Positions 52,370 through 60,593 of a DNA stretch of 64,000 nt are shown here, one piece after another. This stretch comes from Pontibacter ummariensis (GTDB lineage: Bacteria; Bacteroidota; Bacteroidia; Cytophagales; Hymenobacteraceae), in the NCBI RefSeq assembly GCF_900188175.1, contig NZ_FZOQ01000020.1, positions 37,445 through 101,444 of the forward strand, written 5' to 3'. Numbering within the stretch: position 1 is the stretch's first letter; every line of letters starts with the position of its first letter. Below the pieces are notes generated by a model. That model saw only the letters and a list, made by a program, of their open reading frames with translations. It was not told the DNA's origin and searched no databases. The position numbers and the translations under genes were made by a program.

Positions 52370-53764
52370 TTATCTATTGAAAATTTTTACGGTTGTAGTT
52401 GCGCCCGACCTGATGGTGAAATCTTGTACATCAGTGAATTTACTCGCCTGGGCGGTTTTCATGCGGTAAACTAATCTATAATCTCCTGGCTGTAAGGCCA
52501 GGGTTACACTACTGTTTTCCTCCGGAAGGTTACAGACCCATAGCTGTTTCTTGTTCTCGTCCAGGCTGTAAATACTGCCGTAGCCCTGTACCCGTGACGG
52601 GATAGACAACTGCCCCGGAGGAGGAATGGATACAGTATTTGTCTGCCCCTGCTTTATTTCTACATCGTTCAGGTAAATGCGGGGCAAGGTCAGCACCTCT
52701 AAGTCATACTTTCCGGCAAGGTACTTCTGCCTTTCGCCAAAGGCCTGCACGTGCAATGTTTGCGGGGAGCCTTCCTGCCTTACAATCGCTGCCAGCGTTC
52801 CATACGGAGAAGGACCATCCTGACGCAAGTGCAGCTCCCCCTGTGGCGATTTTACCTGTATCACGTTGTGCTTCCCTGGCTGGATCTGGAGGTCACGCTG
52901 CACAACAGGTGGTGTGGTGTTCACCACCAGGTCATAAGGCTGCAAGGCGTCCACATCCAGGATATCAGCTTTGCCCTGGCCGTTTTTATAGTGCACATAA
53001 TTATAGGCCGGTTGCCCGGTCAGGGAATGGAGGAACGTCATGTTCACGTTGCTCTCCACTGCCTGTCCCCGCTCATCGAGTAGTTCCACGCTTACGGTGG
53101 TCTGGCTCAGGGCCTGCGTTATGATCTCCGAGAGGATATGCTCGAAGGTCTGCACGTCTGAGGCATTAAAATACTTCCCGATACAACTTAGCTGCTGCGT
53201 ATAGTTAGGGTCAATGCCTATGCCTATGACGAAAGGCCGCAGGAAAATGCGTTTCTTTTGCAGCGCCAGGGAGGTAGCACAGGGGTCACCTCCGCAGGAC
53301 TCCAATCCGTCAGTAATCAAAACAACCACGTTGCGGGCCTTATCATCCGGAAAATCGCCAGCCGACTGCTGCAGCGAATAGGTAATGGGCGTATTGCCCC
53401 GTGGCACGATCTGCTCCAGCTTTTTTTTGATAGCCGCCGTGTTCTCCGCTGCGAAAGGCACTTCCAGTTTAGTGTCTTCACAGTCGTTGCGCTCACGGCC
53501 AAACTGATGTCCATACACCCGCAGGGCCACGTCCAGGTTCTCGTAATGGTCCAGTGAGTCGACCAGTTCGGCCAGGAGCTTTTTGGCCACTGTCATGCGG
53601 TCGCTGTCTTCCCACTTGGCCAGCATGCTGCCGGAGGCATCCAGTAGAAACAGGATGCGCGTTTTAGCCTGTGGCTTGTTATCCTGGCAAAAAGCCTCTC
53701 CGCTCGCTGAAAAAATCAGCAACAGTGCGAGTGCGGCTAGCATGAAATTGCGCCAGTGTGCCAT
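52370..53764 (-). CDS. von Willebrand factor A domain protein, exported
   Basis: 464 residues. A signal peptide (MAHWRNFMLAALALLLIFSA, cleavage near residue 26) is followed by a vWA domain (about 36-220) with an intact MIDAS start DASGS (42-46), Thr in RGNTPITYSL and Asp in ITDGLES, so it should bind a divalent metal and a ligand. The second half (about 240-464) is beta-rich with repeated PEGA-like modules (GKYDLEVLTLPRIYLND). It is predicted to be periplasmic or exported. It lies between the two transketolase subunit genes, with no gap to the downstream one. Role unknown. Confidence 0.85.
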   Translation of the reverse strand: MAHWRNFMLAALALLLIFSASGEAFCQDNKPQAKTRILFLLDASGSMLAKWEDSDRMTVAKKLLAELVDSLDHYENLDVALRVYGHQFGRERNDCEDTKLEVPFAAENTAAIKKKLEQIVPRGNTPITYSLQQSAGDFPDDKARNVVVLITDGLESCGGDPCATSLALQKKRIFLRPFVIGIGIDPNYTQQLSCIGKYFNASDVQTFEHILSEIITQALSQTTVSVELLDERGQAVESNVNMTFLHSLTGQPAYNYVHYKNGQGKADILDVDALQPYDLVVNTTPPVVQRDLQIQPGKHNVIQVKSPQGELHLRQDGPSPYGTLAAIVRQEGSPQTLHVQAFGERQKYLAGKYDLEVLTLPRIYLNDVEIKQGQTNTVSIPPPGQLSIPSRVQGYGSIYSLDENKKQLWVCNLPEENSSVTLALQPGDYRLVYRMKTAQASKFTDVQDFTIRSGATTTVKIFNR

Positions 53765-53788
53765 CTGAGCGTATAAGCCAATAGTAGA

Positions 53789-53821
53789 AGCTGGTGGGAG
53801 AGAAGGTCTCTTCCACCAGCT
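53789..53821. terminator. Hairpin between the transketolase N gene and the vWA gene
   Basis: A 15-bp nearly perfect stem (AGCTGGTGG...CCACCAGCT with an inner GAGAGA/TCTCTT). It lies 6 bp past the N-subunit stop on the minus strand. There is no T-run after it, so it may attenuate rather than end transcription. Confidence 0.55.
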
Positions 53822-53827
53822 GTTTTA

Positions 53828-54685
53828 TTAGTAATCGGCGGCCTCGTTAACGGCTAACTGCTGCAGTGCTATCTCCAGCTGCTCGTCGTTAGGGGCTACC
53901 CCGTGCCACTTGTGCGACCCCATCATAAAGTCTACACCATAGCCCATCTCCGTGTGCATGATGATCATGACAGGCTTTCCTTTACCTGTCGCGGCTTTGG
54001 CCTCTTCGAAGGCAGAGAGCAGCTTTTCGAAGTCATTGCCTTCTGCCTCCAGCACATGCCATCCAAAGGCCTCGTACTTCGCGCGCAGGTTGCCCAGGTC
54101 CATTACCTCGTCGGTAGAACCGTCGATTTGCTGGTGGTTGCGGTCTACGGTGGCAATGATGTTGTCCACTTTCTGGTGGCCTGCATACATGGCTGCTTCC
54201 CAGATCTGGCCTTCATCCTGCTCTCCGTCACCCATCAATACATACACCAGGTGATTGTCGTTGTTCAGCTTTTTGGCTTGAGCGGCTCCAAGGGCTACCG
54301 ATAGGCCTTGCCCCAGTGAACCAGCAGCAACGCGAATGCCCGGCAAGCCTTCTTCTGTGGCAGGATGGCCCTGTAACCTGGAGTTAAGCTTGCGGAACGT
54401 AGCCAGTTCCTTCACATCAAAGAACCCGGCACGGGCAAGGGTGCTATAAAATACCGGGGAGATATGGCCGTTCGACAAGAAGAAAAGGTCTTCGTTTTTA
54501 CCTTCCATTGTAAACTCAGGGCTGTATTCCATTACCTTAAAGTACAGCGCCACGAAATAGTCCGTGCAGCCAAGGGAACCTCCTGGGTGGCCAGAGTTAA
54601 CGGCGTGTACCATGCGAACAATATCGCGGCGCACTTGCGCTGCCGTCTGCTTCAGCTCTTCAATGCTTTTGTTGTGTGGATTCAC
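53828..54685 (-). CDS. Transketolase, N-terminal subunit
   Basis: 285 residues, the thiamine-diphosphate-binding half. It has the catalytic His region VNSGHPGGSLG and the metal/ThDP motif GDGEQDEGQIWEAAMYAGH ending in DNIIATVDRNHQQID (Asp and Asn ligands). It pairs with the C-terminal subunit encoded two genes downstream. Split transketolases are common in Bacteroidota and archaea, normally with adjacent genes. The C-terminal end matches family length. Confidence 0.94.
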   Translation of the reverse strand: MNPHNKSIEELKQTAAQVRRDIVRMVHAVNSGHPGGSLGCTDYFVALYFKVMEYSPEFTMEGKNEDLFFLSNGHISPVFYSTLARAGFFDVKELATFRKLNSRLQGHPATEEGLPGIRVAAGSLGQGLSVALGAAQAKKLNNDNHLVYVLMGDGEQDEGQIWEAAMYAGHQKVDNIIATVDRNHQQIDGSTDEVMDLGNLRAKYEAFGWHVLEAEGNDFEKLLSAFEEAKAATGKGKPVMIIMHTEMGYGVDFMMGSHKWHGVAPNDEQLEIALQQLAVNEAADY

Positions 54686-54845
54686 GTTAATTGATTTTAT
54701 GACTTACAAATGATAATATACAAGGGAAACTTAACCAGCGTTCGCGGCCTTTCTGCCGTTGATAAGGCTGGCTCTCATGAAAGTCTGCAGGCACGTCTTT
54801 GTCTTTTACGGACAAGTTTCCTGAAACAGTAGTACTTAAAAACAC

Positions 54846-54881
54846 GAAAGCGCAGCTATCCCCTCAGACAGCTGCGCTTTC
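54846..54881. terminator. Terminator after bcp
   Basis: 12-bp stem GAAAGCGCAGCT/AGCTGCGCTTTC, 12-nt loop, near the minus-strand stop of bcp. Confidence 0.8.
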
Positions 54882-54892
54882 AATTTACTATT

Positions 54893-55342
54893 TTATTTTA
54901 AAATTTGGGCAGTGTGTTCCTTTGTTTTCACTTTTGTGATGATGTCTTGGATAATGCCGTTTTCATCGATCACGAAGGTATAGCGCATGGTGCCCATGTA
55001 TTTGCGGCCGTACATCGATTTCTCCTGCCACACCCCGTACTGCTCCACAATCTGCTTTTCTGTATCGGCCAGCAGCGTGAAAGGCAGTTCGTGCTTGCTG
55101 ATAAAGTTCTGGTGAGACTTTTCGCTGTCGGTGCTTACACCAATAACCTCATAGCCTTCCTGCTGCAGGTGGCTGTAGTTATCGCGGAGGTTGCAGGCCT
55201 GGGCCGTGCAGCCGGAGGTGTTGTCTTTTGGATAAAAGTACAGGATAACCTTTTTGCCGCGGTAGTCGCTCAGTTTTACCAGGTTGCCGTTCTGGTCCTT
55301 GCCTTCAAATTCCGGAGCCTTGTCTCCAATGTTAAGTTCCAT
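54893..55342 (-). CDS. bcp: Thioredoxin-dependent thiol peroxidase (Bcp, peroxiredoxin Q)
   Basis: 149 residues. It reduces H2O2 and organic hydroperoxides in the cytoplasm. NTSGCTAQACNLRD contains the peroxidatic Cys45 and the resolving Cys50 typical of the atypical 2-Cys Bcp type. Other features are the KVILYFYPKD strand and TFVIDENGIIQDIITKVK. It follows the M23 peptidase gene by 7 bp and is probably co-transcribed with it and the upstream FAH-family gene. Confidence 0.95.
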   Translation of the reverse strand: MELNIGDKAPEFEGKDQNGNLVKLSDYRGKKVILYFYPKDNTSGCTAQACNLRDNYSHLQQEGYEVIGVSTDSEKSHQNFISKHELPFTLLADTEKQIVEQYGVWQEKSMYGRKYMGTMRYTFVIDENGIIQDIITKVKTKEHTAQILK

Positions 55343-55349
55343 GCTGTGT

Positions 55350-57275
55350 TTAGATTGTTGTCGTATAAGTGGCTTCGTTGCCAGCGTTGTCCTTCACCTT
55401 CAAAACTACCTCACCAGACAAAGGTATATTTTTATCCAGCTTTTCTGACCAGATGGTAGCGGTTTTGTGCTCGTACCTCATCAGCAGCCACTCCCCGTTT
55501 ACATAGGCATTAAAGGAGTTAAGGCCGGAGAGGTCGTCGGAAATCTTGAAAACGATCTTGTCGCGGTTCTTGCTCACCAGGCGGATATAGGGCTTCCTCG
55601 TATCTTCCAGCACCTTAAACTTACCCATATCACGGGTGGTAAAGGTAAGCGTATTCCCTTTCCAGTTGCCACCCAGGTAGCGGCGGCCGTTGCCGGTGCC
55701 TAAGAAATAGACACTGGCTTTAGAAAGGTCCAGTCCGCTTGTGTCTGGCCTGATCGTCACCGTCATGGCCTTGTGCAGCGGCGTAAAATAATCACCGATG
55801 GTGTAGACCCCGTTCTCCAACTTTGTCTGCAGGTACAGCGTGTCGTAGAGAGACTGCTTATCGAAGACTGCTTTCAGGTAGCGGTTTGAGTAGGCATAGT
55901 CCGTGGCCGGTGGCACTGCGTGCTGCAGGTTAAAGTTTTCTTTCACGCCACAAAAATGGACTGAGTCCGGAAGGCCTGCTCTTAAATCATAAAGGCTCAC
56001 AGAAGTGGAGTTCTTTACATAGCTCGGCACCAGCAAAAGCCTTTTCCCGTCTACATACAGCTCAATGTTCTGCGGGGTTGGGTTGGTGTCATCCGCTTTT
56101 ATCTTCAGTACATTGCCCATTATCTCATAACCCAGTGCCGGTTTTTTTACGGCGCTAGACGTGGTGTGGGTAAAGGAAGGCTGCTGTCCCTTCACGATAA
56201 AGCTAAGCGTAGAGGTGTTGTCGTAAGAGTCCCGTGCCACTAGTTTTACCTGGTAGGTGGAGTCTGGGTGCACGTTCATTTTACCTTGGTGGCCGTTGGT
56301 AGTGTTGTACAGGGGCAGGTCGTTTCCGTCATCCACGTAGGCCTTTTGGAAAGTACGTCCCTGCCGCTTGTAGGTCTCGTAGTTTATATGCTGCGAGACC
56401 TGGCGCGACAGTTCAAATGGCACCTTATCAATGTAGTGGTTGTAAATAGGCTTGTCGTTCACAAACAGGGTTACCTCCTGCGTCCCGTTCTTGTTGGCAG
56501 CCCCATCCAACCGGTCGATGGTCTGCAGCTCCAGGCCTATCATGCCATTGGCAAACACGGTATCCGCAATTACATAGTCTTTGCCTTTCTGTATGGTGCG
56601 GTACTCGGCCCGGTCAAACCCGTTGTTTACCCGGGCATAAATGTTTAAGGGGGTAAGCCCCAGGCTATAGATATCAGGGGGGGTGGTATCAATTACCTCC
56701 GCAAACTGTTGCTTCAGCGGGTTATAGAGCCGGTCCTGCTCATCGCGTATCTCGAAGTGCAGGTGGGGGCCCCCTGAGCCACCTGTGTTGCCCGACAGGC
56801 CGATCACCTCACCCTTCTTGACCGGGAACTGCCCCGGCTCCGGGAAAAGCTCCAGCTCAAAGGTCTTCTTGTCATACTGGTTTTTCAGCATGTACTCGGC
56901 CAGGGGATCCGCATAAGCAGAAAGGTGGGCATAGGTGGTGACCAAGCCGTTCGGGTGCGTCACATAAATGATGTTCCCGTAGCCGTAGGTGGACTGTTTG
57001 ATGCGGGAAACGTACCCATCTGCCGCCGCGTGTACAGGCAGGCCAATGCGCTGCTCCGTTTTGATGTCCAGCCCGCCATGGAAGTGGTTGGAGCGGATCT
57101 CACCCATGGTGCCGGAGAGGTAATTACGCTCTCCCGGTTTAATGGGGAATAAAAAGTAACCTGGCTGCTGGGTGGTTTGTGCCATGGCCCCGCAGCTGGT
57201 GAACATGGCTAGTAAAGCAGCCGAAAGCCGCTTCTTATTTAACTTCGAAATCAAGTAATTTTTTATCTTCAACAT
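55350..57275 (-). CDS. M23-family (LytM) metallopeptidase
   Basis: 641 residues. A signal peptide (ending GAMAQ near residue 33) is followed by a LytM zinc domain: NHFHGGLDI (HxxxD), then SGGPHLHFEIRDEQDRLYNP with the HxH signature (about 170-174). The remaining two thirds is beta-rich, probably wall- or protein-binding. It should cut peptidoglycan cross-links in the periplasm, or act as a regulator if catalytically altered; the visible metal ligands are intact. Its ATG lies 41 bp inside the end of the upstream FAH-family gene, an unusually long overlap; a TTG seven codons later is an alternative. Confidence 0.88.
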   Translation of the reverse strand: MLKIKNYLISKLNKKRLSAALLAMFTSCGAMAQTTQQPGYFLFPIKPGERNYLSGTMGEIRSNHFHGGLDIKTEQRIGLPVHAAADGYVSRIKQSTYGYGNIIYVTHPNGLVTTYAHLSAYADPLAEYMLKNQYDKKTFELELFPEPGQFPVKKGEVIGLSGNTGGSGGPHLHFEIRDEQDRLYNPLKQQFAEVIDTTPPDIYSLGLTPLNIYARVNNGFDRAEYRTIQKGKDYVIADTVFANGMIGLELQTIDRLDGAANKNGTQEVTLFVNDKPIYNHYIDKVPFELSRQVSQHINYETYKRQGRTFQKAYVDDGNDLPLYNTTNGHQGKMNVHPDSTYQVKLVARDSYDNTSTLSFIVKGQQPSFTHTTSSAVKKPALGYEIMGNVLKIKADDTNPTPQNIELYVDGKRLLLVPSYVKNSTSVSLYDLRAGLPDSVHFCGVKENFNLQHAVPPATDYAYSNRYLKAVFDKQSLYDTLYLQTKLENGVYTIGDYFTPLHKAMTVTIRPDTSGLDLSKASVYFLGTGNGRRYLGGNWKGNTLTFTTRDMGKFKVLEDTRKPYIRLVSKNRDKIVFKISDDLSGLNSFNAYVNGEWLLMRYEHKTATIWSEKLDKNIPLSGEVVLKVKDNAGNEATYTTTI

Positions 57276-57846
57276 ACCCTTCTAATCTGTCTCCTATTTT
57301 AACCGGACCTACGCCCGCTGGTGTTCCCGTGAAAATGATGTCTCCCGTTTTAAGCGTAATGAAGCGGGAGATGTAGGCAATGATGGCATCAAACGGGTGC
57401 AGCATCATTTTAGAGTTGCCCTGCTGCTTTGTTTCACCATTCACATCCAGCCTGAAATTGATGTCCTGCAGGTCGGGGAACTGGTTAAGCGGCAGGAACT
57501 CCGAAACAGGTGCGGAGCCGTTAAAGCCCTTGGCCAGTGTCCAGGGGAGCCCCTTGGCTTTTGCCTTCGCCTGCAGGTCGCGGGCTGTAAAGTCGATGCC
57601 TAGCCCTATGCCGTCGTAGTACTTCTGAGCAAATTTCGTGTCAATGTTCTTACCCTCCCGGCAAACGCGCAGAATCAGTTCTGCCTCGTGGTGTACGTCA
57701 TTTGTATATTCCGGGTAATAGAACGGCTCGTTGTGTCGCAGGATGGCAGTGTCTGGCTTAAAGAAAATGACAGGTTCGTCGGGTACTTCGTTTTTCAATT
57801 CAGCTATGTGTTCCACATAGTTTCTGCCAATGGCTAATATCTTCAT
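57235..57846 (-). CDS. Fumarylacetoacetate hydrolase (FAH) family protein
   Basis: 203 residues, the short single-domain form. MKILAIGRNYVEH at the start, EPVIFFKPDTAI, then HHEAELILRVCREGK with the Glu metal ligands, GLGIDFTARDLQ with Asp, FNGSAPVSEF and FTGTPAGVGPV are typical. It binds a divalent metal and hydrolyses or decarboxylates an acylpyruvate-like substrate (YcgM/FAHD1-type), in the cytoplasm. It is the first gene of a three-gene minus-strand unit with an M23 peptidase and Bcp. Confidence 0.92.
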   Translation of the reverse strand: MKILAIGRNYVEHIAELKNEVPDEPVIFFKPDTAILRHNEPFYYPEYTNDVHHEAELILRVCREGKNIDTKFAQKYYDGIGLGIDFTARDLQAKAKAKGLPWTLAKGFNGSAPVSEFLPLNQFPDLQDINFRLDVNGETKQQGNSKMMLHPFDAIIAYISRFITLKTGDIIFTGTPAGVGPVKIGDRLEGYVEDKKLLDFEVK

Positions 57847-58219
57847 GTAGGGTGGGTTAGATGTTCAGTTTTTCAAAAATAGGGTTTCTAACGTTGCGCT
57901 GCAGCAAAAAGTGGTGAATTTCTGAAGCTTTCTAGAGTAGCCGTCAGTGCTTGAAAAGCAACGTTGGAAACAGATTGTTGCCGTTTGGCAGTGCAATTGC
58001 GGGAGGGGGAGGCGCTATAACTTTTTGCAGAGTGGCTGACGTATACTTCTGGGGGTACTTGTACGGTGGTTAGTGGTTGAGACTGAACTTAGAACATTTT
58101 TTTTGTCTGCCGGCTGCTAGTATAGTGCCCATTTAATTTTGGTGGCATTCATTCGGTTTTCTTAAAATTGGTTCAAAATTTGAACAAATAATTTTATAAA
58201 CCGATTAAATTTTATAATT
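57847..58219. other. Divergent intergenic region
   Basis: About 373 bp with no ORF or RNA gene recognised between the FAH-family gene (minus) and the M48 gene (plus). It turns very AT-rich at 58130-58219 and contains a perfect palindrome (58171-58185). Confidence 0.4.
58171..58185. promoter_or_regulatory. Perfect palindrome upstream of the M48 gene
   Basis: GTTCAAA-A-TTTGAAC, 7-bp arms with one central base, 35 bp before the ATG. This is the size and place of an operator. Confidence 0.45.
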
Positions 58220-59017
58220 ATGTATAGAAGGAGTATAGCTTTTGTTGTAGCCTGCTTGATGATGGTAGCTTGTACCACAGTGCCCATCACAGGGCGCCGG
58301 CAGCTGAACCTGGTGTCGGATGCGCAGATGCAGGCACTGAGTTACGATGCCTACGACCAATTTCTGAAGGAAAACAAGCTGTCGCGCGATGCGCAGGCTA
58401 CGGCCATGGTGAAGCGGGTAGGGAAGCGGATACAGAATGCCGTGGAGCGCTACATGGCCGCCAATGGGCTGCAGGATGAACTGGCCGGCTTTGACTGGGA
58501 GTTTAACCTGGTGGAAGACGATCAGGTGAACGCGTTTGCGATGGCTGGGGGTAAAACAGTAGCCTACACGGGTATTCTGCCAGTGGCGCAAAACGAGACA
58601 GGCCTGGCTGTAGTGATGGGACACGAAATCGCGCACGCCATTGCCAAGCACGGGAACGAGCGCATGAGCCAGCAGTTGGCACAGCAGTTCGGAGGACAAA
58701 CGCTTTCGGCCCTTGCCGGGGCACAGCCGTCTGTTGCACAAAACCTGATCATGTCCGTATACGGTGTCGGTTCACAGCTGGGCTTGCTGAAGTACGGGCG
58801 CACACAGGAAACAGAAGCCGACCGACTGGGGCTGATCTTCATGGCCATGGCAGGGTATAACCCGGAGGCAGCCGTTGACTTCTGGCAGCGCATGGAGCAG
58901 CAAAGCGGCGGACAGGCACCCCCGGAGTTTCTGTCGACGCACCCAAGCGCCGGCACTAGGCAAAGCGACTTACGAAAGTTCTTGCCAGAGGCAATGAAAT
59001 ATTATAAAGCAAACTAA
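58220..59017 (+). CDS. M48-family metalloprotease lipoprotein (LoiP/YcaL-like)
   Basis: 265 residues. Lipobox MMVAC ends at Cys18. The zinc site is HEIAHAIAKH (His135, His139) with the third ligand Glu in QETEADRLGLIFMAMAGYNP. The QLNLVSD and TVAYTGIL patterns are usual in the family. It is predicted to be attached to a membrane on the periplasmic side and to degrade damaged envelope proteins. It lies 9 bp upstream of a Cys-rich lipoprotein gene with which it forms an operon. Confidence 0.93.
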   Translation: MYRRSIAFVVACLMMVACTTVPITGRRQLNLVSDAQMQALSYDAYDQFLKENKLSRDAQATAMVKRVGKRIQNAVERYMAANGLQDELAGFDWEFNLVEDDQVNAFAMAGGKTVAYTGILPVAQNETGLAVVMGHEIAHAIAKHGNERMSQQLAQQFGGQTLSALAGAQPSVAQNLIMSVYGVGSQLGLLKYGRTQETEADRLGLIFMAMAGYNPEAAVDFWQRMEQQSGGQAPPEFLSTHPSAGTRQSDLRKFLPEAMKYYKAN

Positions 59018-59026
59018 AGCCACGAT

Positions 59027-59665
59027 ATGCAATCCGATAATCTCGTTCACCCTTCCGGCCTAAGCCTACGGCCCTTCTCTTTCTTGTTGTCCTCCTTGCT
59101 TGTGCTACTGCTCTTGTCCGGCTGTGCCCGGCGTGAGGCGTTTAATGAAGACAGCCAGGAAATGATGGTAGAAGATGGGGCAGAAGGGGAACCAGAGATT
59201 ATGACCTACGACGGCAAGTTGCTGGCACAGGTGGTAGAAGATAGCGTCATTTACATTGTGTCGACACAGGAGCTCATACAGCCCTTTATCAGGGAGTTTG
59301 GGGATGGAACAGTGGTGGACAAGGTGATGATCAGCAAAGTGCAGGAGACAGAGGAAGACACAGCTGCTTACTACCTGGTGGGCCTGGGGATTCGAAACGG
59401 CGCTTTTCGCTCGATGGCAATGGAGTTGGACGTGGCGGCCCGTAACGCCCTTTACCTGTCAAGTAAGGCCGCGAAGCATATGTGTTTGGCCGATATCGGC
59501 TGCAGCTTTTGCTATTTTACTTTCATCGGTAACAAGATTACGGGCTGTGAATGTGGCACACGGTCGCCTGGCACGAACTGCGTGCACAAGGTGGCAGACA
59601 GCAACACGCTACTAAAGGGAACACGGATAGGGGAGAACCATCGGCAGAATAGTAAGAGGAGATAA
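59027..59665 (+). CDS. Cys-rich lipoprotein of unknown function
   Basis: 212 residues. The N-terminus has a longer-than-usual leader with a hydrophobic core (FSFLLSSLLVLLLLSG) and a lipobox at Cys33. The mature part is acidic (about 34-65) and ends with a cluster of six Cys in about 40 residues (MCLADIGCSFCYF, then GCECGTRS and NCVHK) and a basic tail. The Cys spacing suggests disulphides or metal binding. I do not recognise the family. The 9-bp gap to the M48 protease gene suggests joint function. Confidence 0.65.
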   Translation: MQSDNLVHPSGLSLRPFSFLLSSLLVLLLLSGCARREAFNEDSQEMMVEDGAEGEPEIMTYDGKLLAQVVEDSVIYIVSTQELIQPFIREFGDGTVVDKVMISKVQETEEDTAAYYLVGLGIRNGAFRSMAMELDVAARNALYLSSKAAKHMCLADIGCSFCYFTFIGNKITGCECGTRSPGTNCVHKVADSNTLLKGTRIGENHRQNSKRR

Positions 59666-59682
59666 GAGGAACCTATGCTGCC

Positions 59683-59729
59683 AAACGGGGAGGCCTGACA
59701 CAACCTATTTTTGCCAGCCCTCCCCGTTT
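59683..59729. terminator. Terminator-like hairpin after the Cys-rich lipoprotein gene
   Basis: 11-bp stem AAACGGGGAGG/CCTCCCCGTTT with a 25-nt loop, between two convergent genes. Confidence 0.7.
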
Positions 59730-59770
59730 CTATTGTATGCTTAGTTTCTTAGCTCGTGTGAAAACGCAGG

Positions 59771-60577
59771 CTAAGAAAGCTGTACGCTACGTAACCTTAT
59801 CCGCGTCAGGATCTTTTTGGTGTAAAGCGGAAAGTCCCCCTTCATCATCCAATCATAGTAGCTCGGTTCTTTTTGCAGTACCTCTTCTACAGGTACATTC
59901 TTGTACTTGCCGAAGTTAAACACCTCCTGCCCCGCATTGTTGTACACAATTCTCCCGGACAGGTCTGCCGTCTTCTGCACAGTGAACTTGTGCAGTTGCT
60001 CCATGTTGTTCTGAATAGGGTATTCCTCCACCCCCTCCGTCACCTCCACCGGTGTGTCCTGGTAACGGTCCAGTTGGGCCATCAGTATGTGGTACGTGGC
60101 GATGGTGTCGGCTTCTGCGCTGTGGGCGTTATCCAGCTTTTTGTTGCAGTAGTACTTGTAGGCGGCCGAGAGGGTTCTTTGCTCCATTTGATGGAAAATG
60201 CGGCAGGCATCCACCACGTGCCGGTTCTCGATGTCGAAATCGATCTCGCAGCGCAGGAACTCCTCGGCCAGCAGCGGAATGTCGAAACGCAGCAGGTTAT
60301 AGCCGCCCAAGTCGCAGCCCCTCAGGAACTGGTCCAGGTCCCGGGCTATCTGCTTAAAGGTCGGGCAGTCCTTCACATCCTCGTCGTAGATCTTGTGGAT
60401 CAGGCTCGACTCCAGCGGAATCGGGATGGTGGGGTTGATGCGGCGTGTCTTCAGGATCTCCTCTCCGTCGGGCATTACCTTCAGCACACTGATTTCCACG
60501 ATGCGGTCTTTGCAAATGTCGGTTCCGGTTGTCTCCAGGTCAAAGAATACGATGGGGCGCTTTAAGTTTAACTTCAT
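59771..60577 (-). CDS. DnaQ-like 3'-5' exonuclease
   Basis: 268 residues. An N-terminal DEDDh exonuclease domain (about 8-185) has FFDLETTGTD (metal Asp and Glu), YNLLRFDIPLLAEEF (Asp) and AHSAEADTIATYHIL (His and Asp). The C-terminal part (about 195-268) contains FNFGKYKNVPVEEVL with YYDWMMKGDF, the module seen in Bacteroidota exonucleases related to PolIII epsilon. It could act in proofreading, repair or RNA turnover. It lies 16 bp after mpl on the same strand. Confidence 0.88.
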   Translation of the reverse strand: MKLNLKRPIVFFDLETTGTDICKDRIVEISVLKVMPDGEEILKTRRINPTIPIPLESSLIHKIYDEDVKDCPTFKQIARDLDQFLRGCDLGGYNLLRFDIPLLAEEFLRCEIDFDIENRHVVDACRIFHQMEQRTLSAAYKYYCNKKLDNAHSAEADTIATYHILMAQLDRYQDTPVEVTEGVEEYPIQNNMEQLHKFTVQKTADLSGRIVYNNAGQEVFNFGKYKNVPVEEVLQKEPSYYDWMMKGDFPLYTKKILTRIRLRSVQLS

Positions 60578-60593
60578 GTTCTTTGGGATAGGT

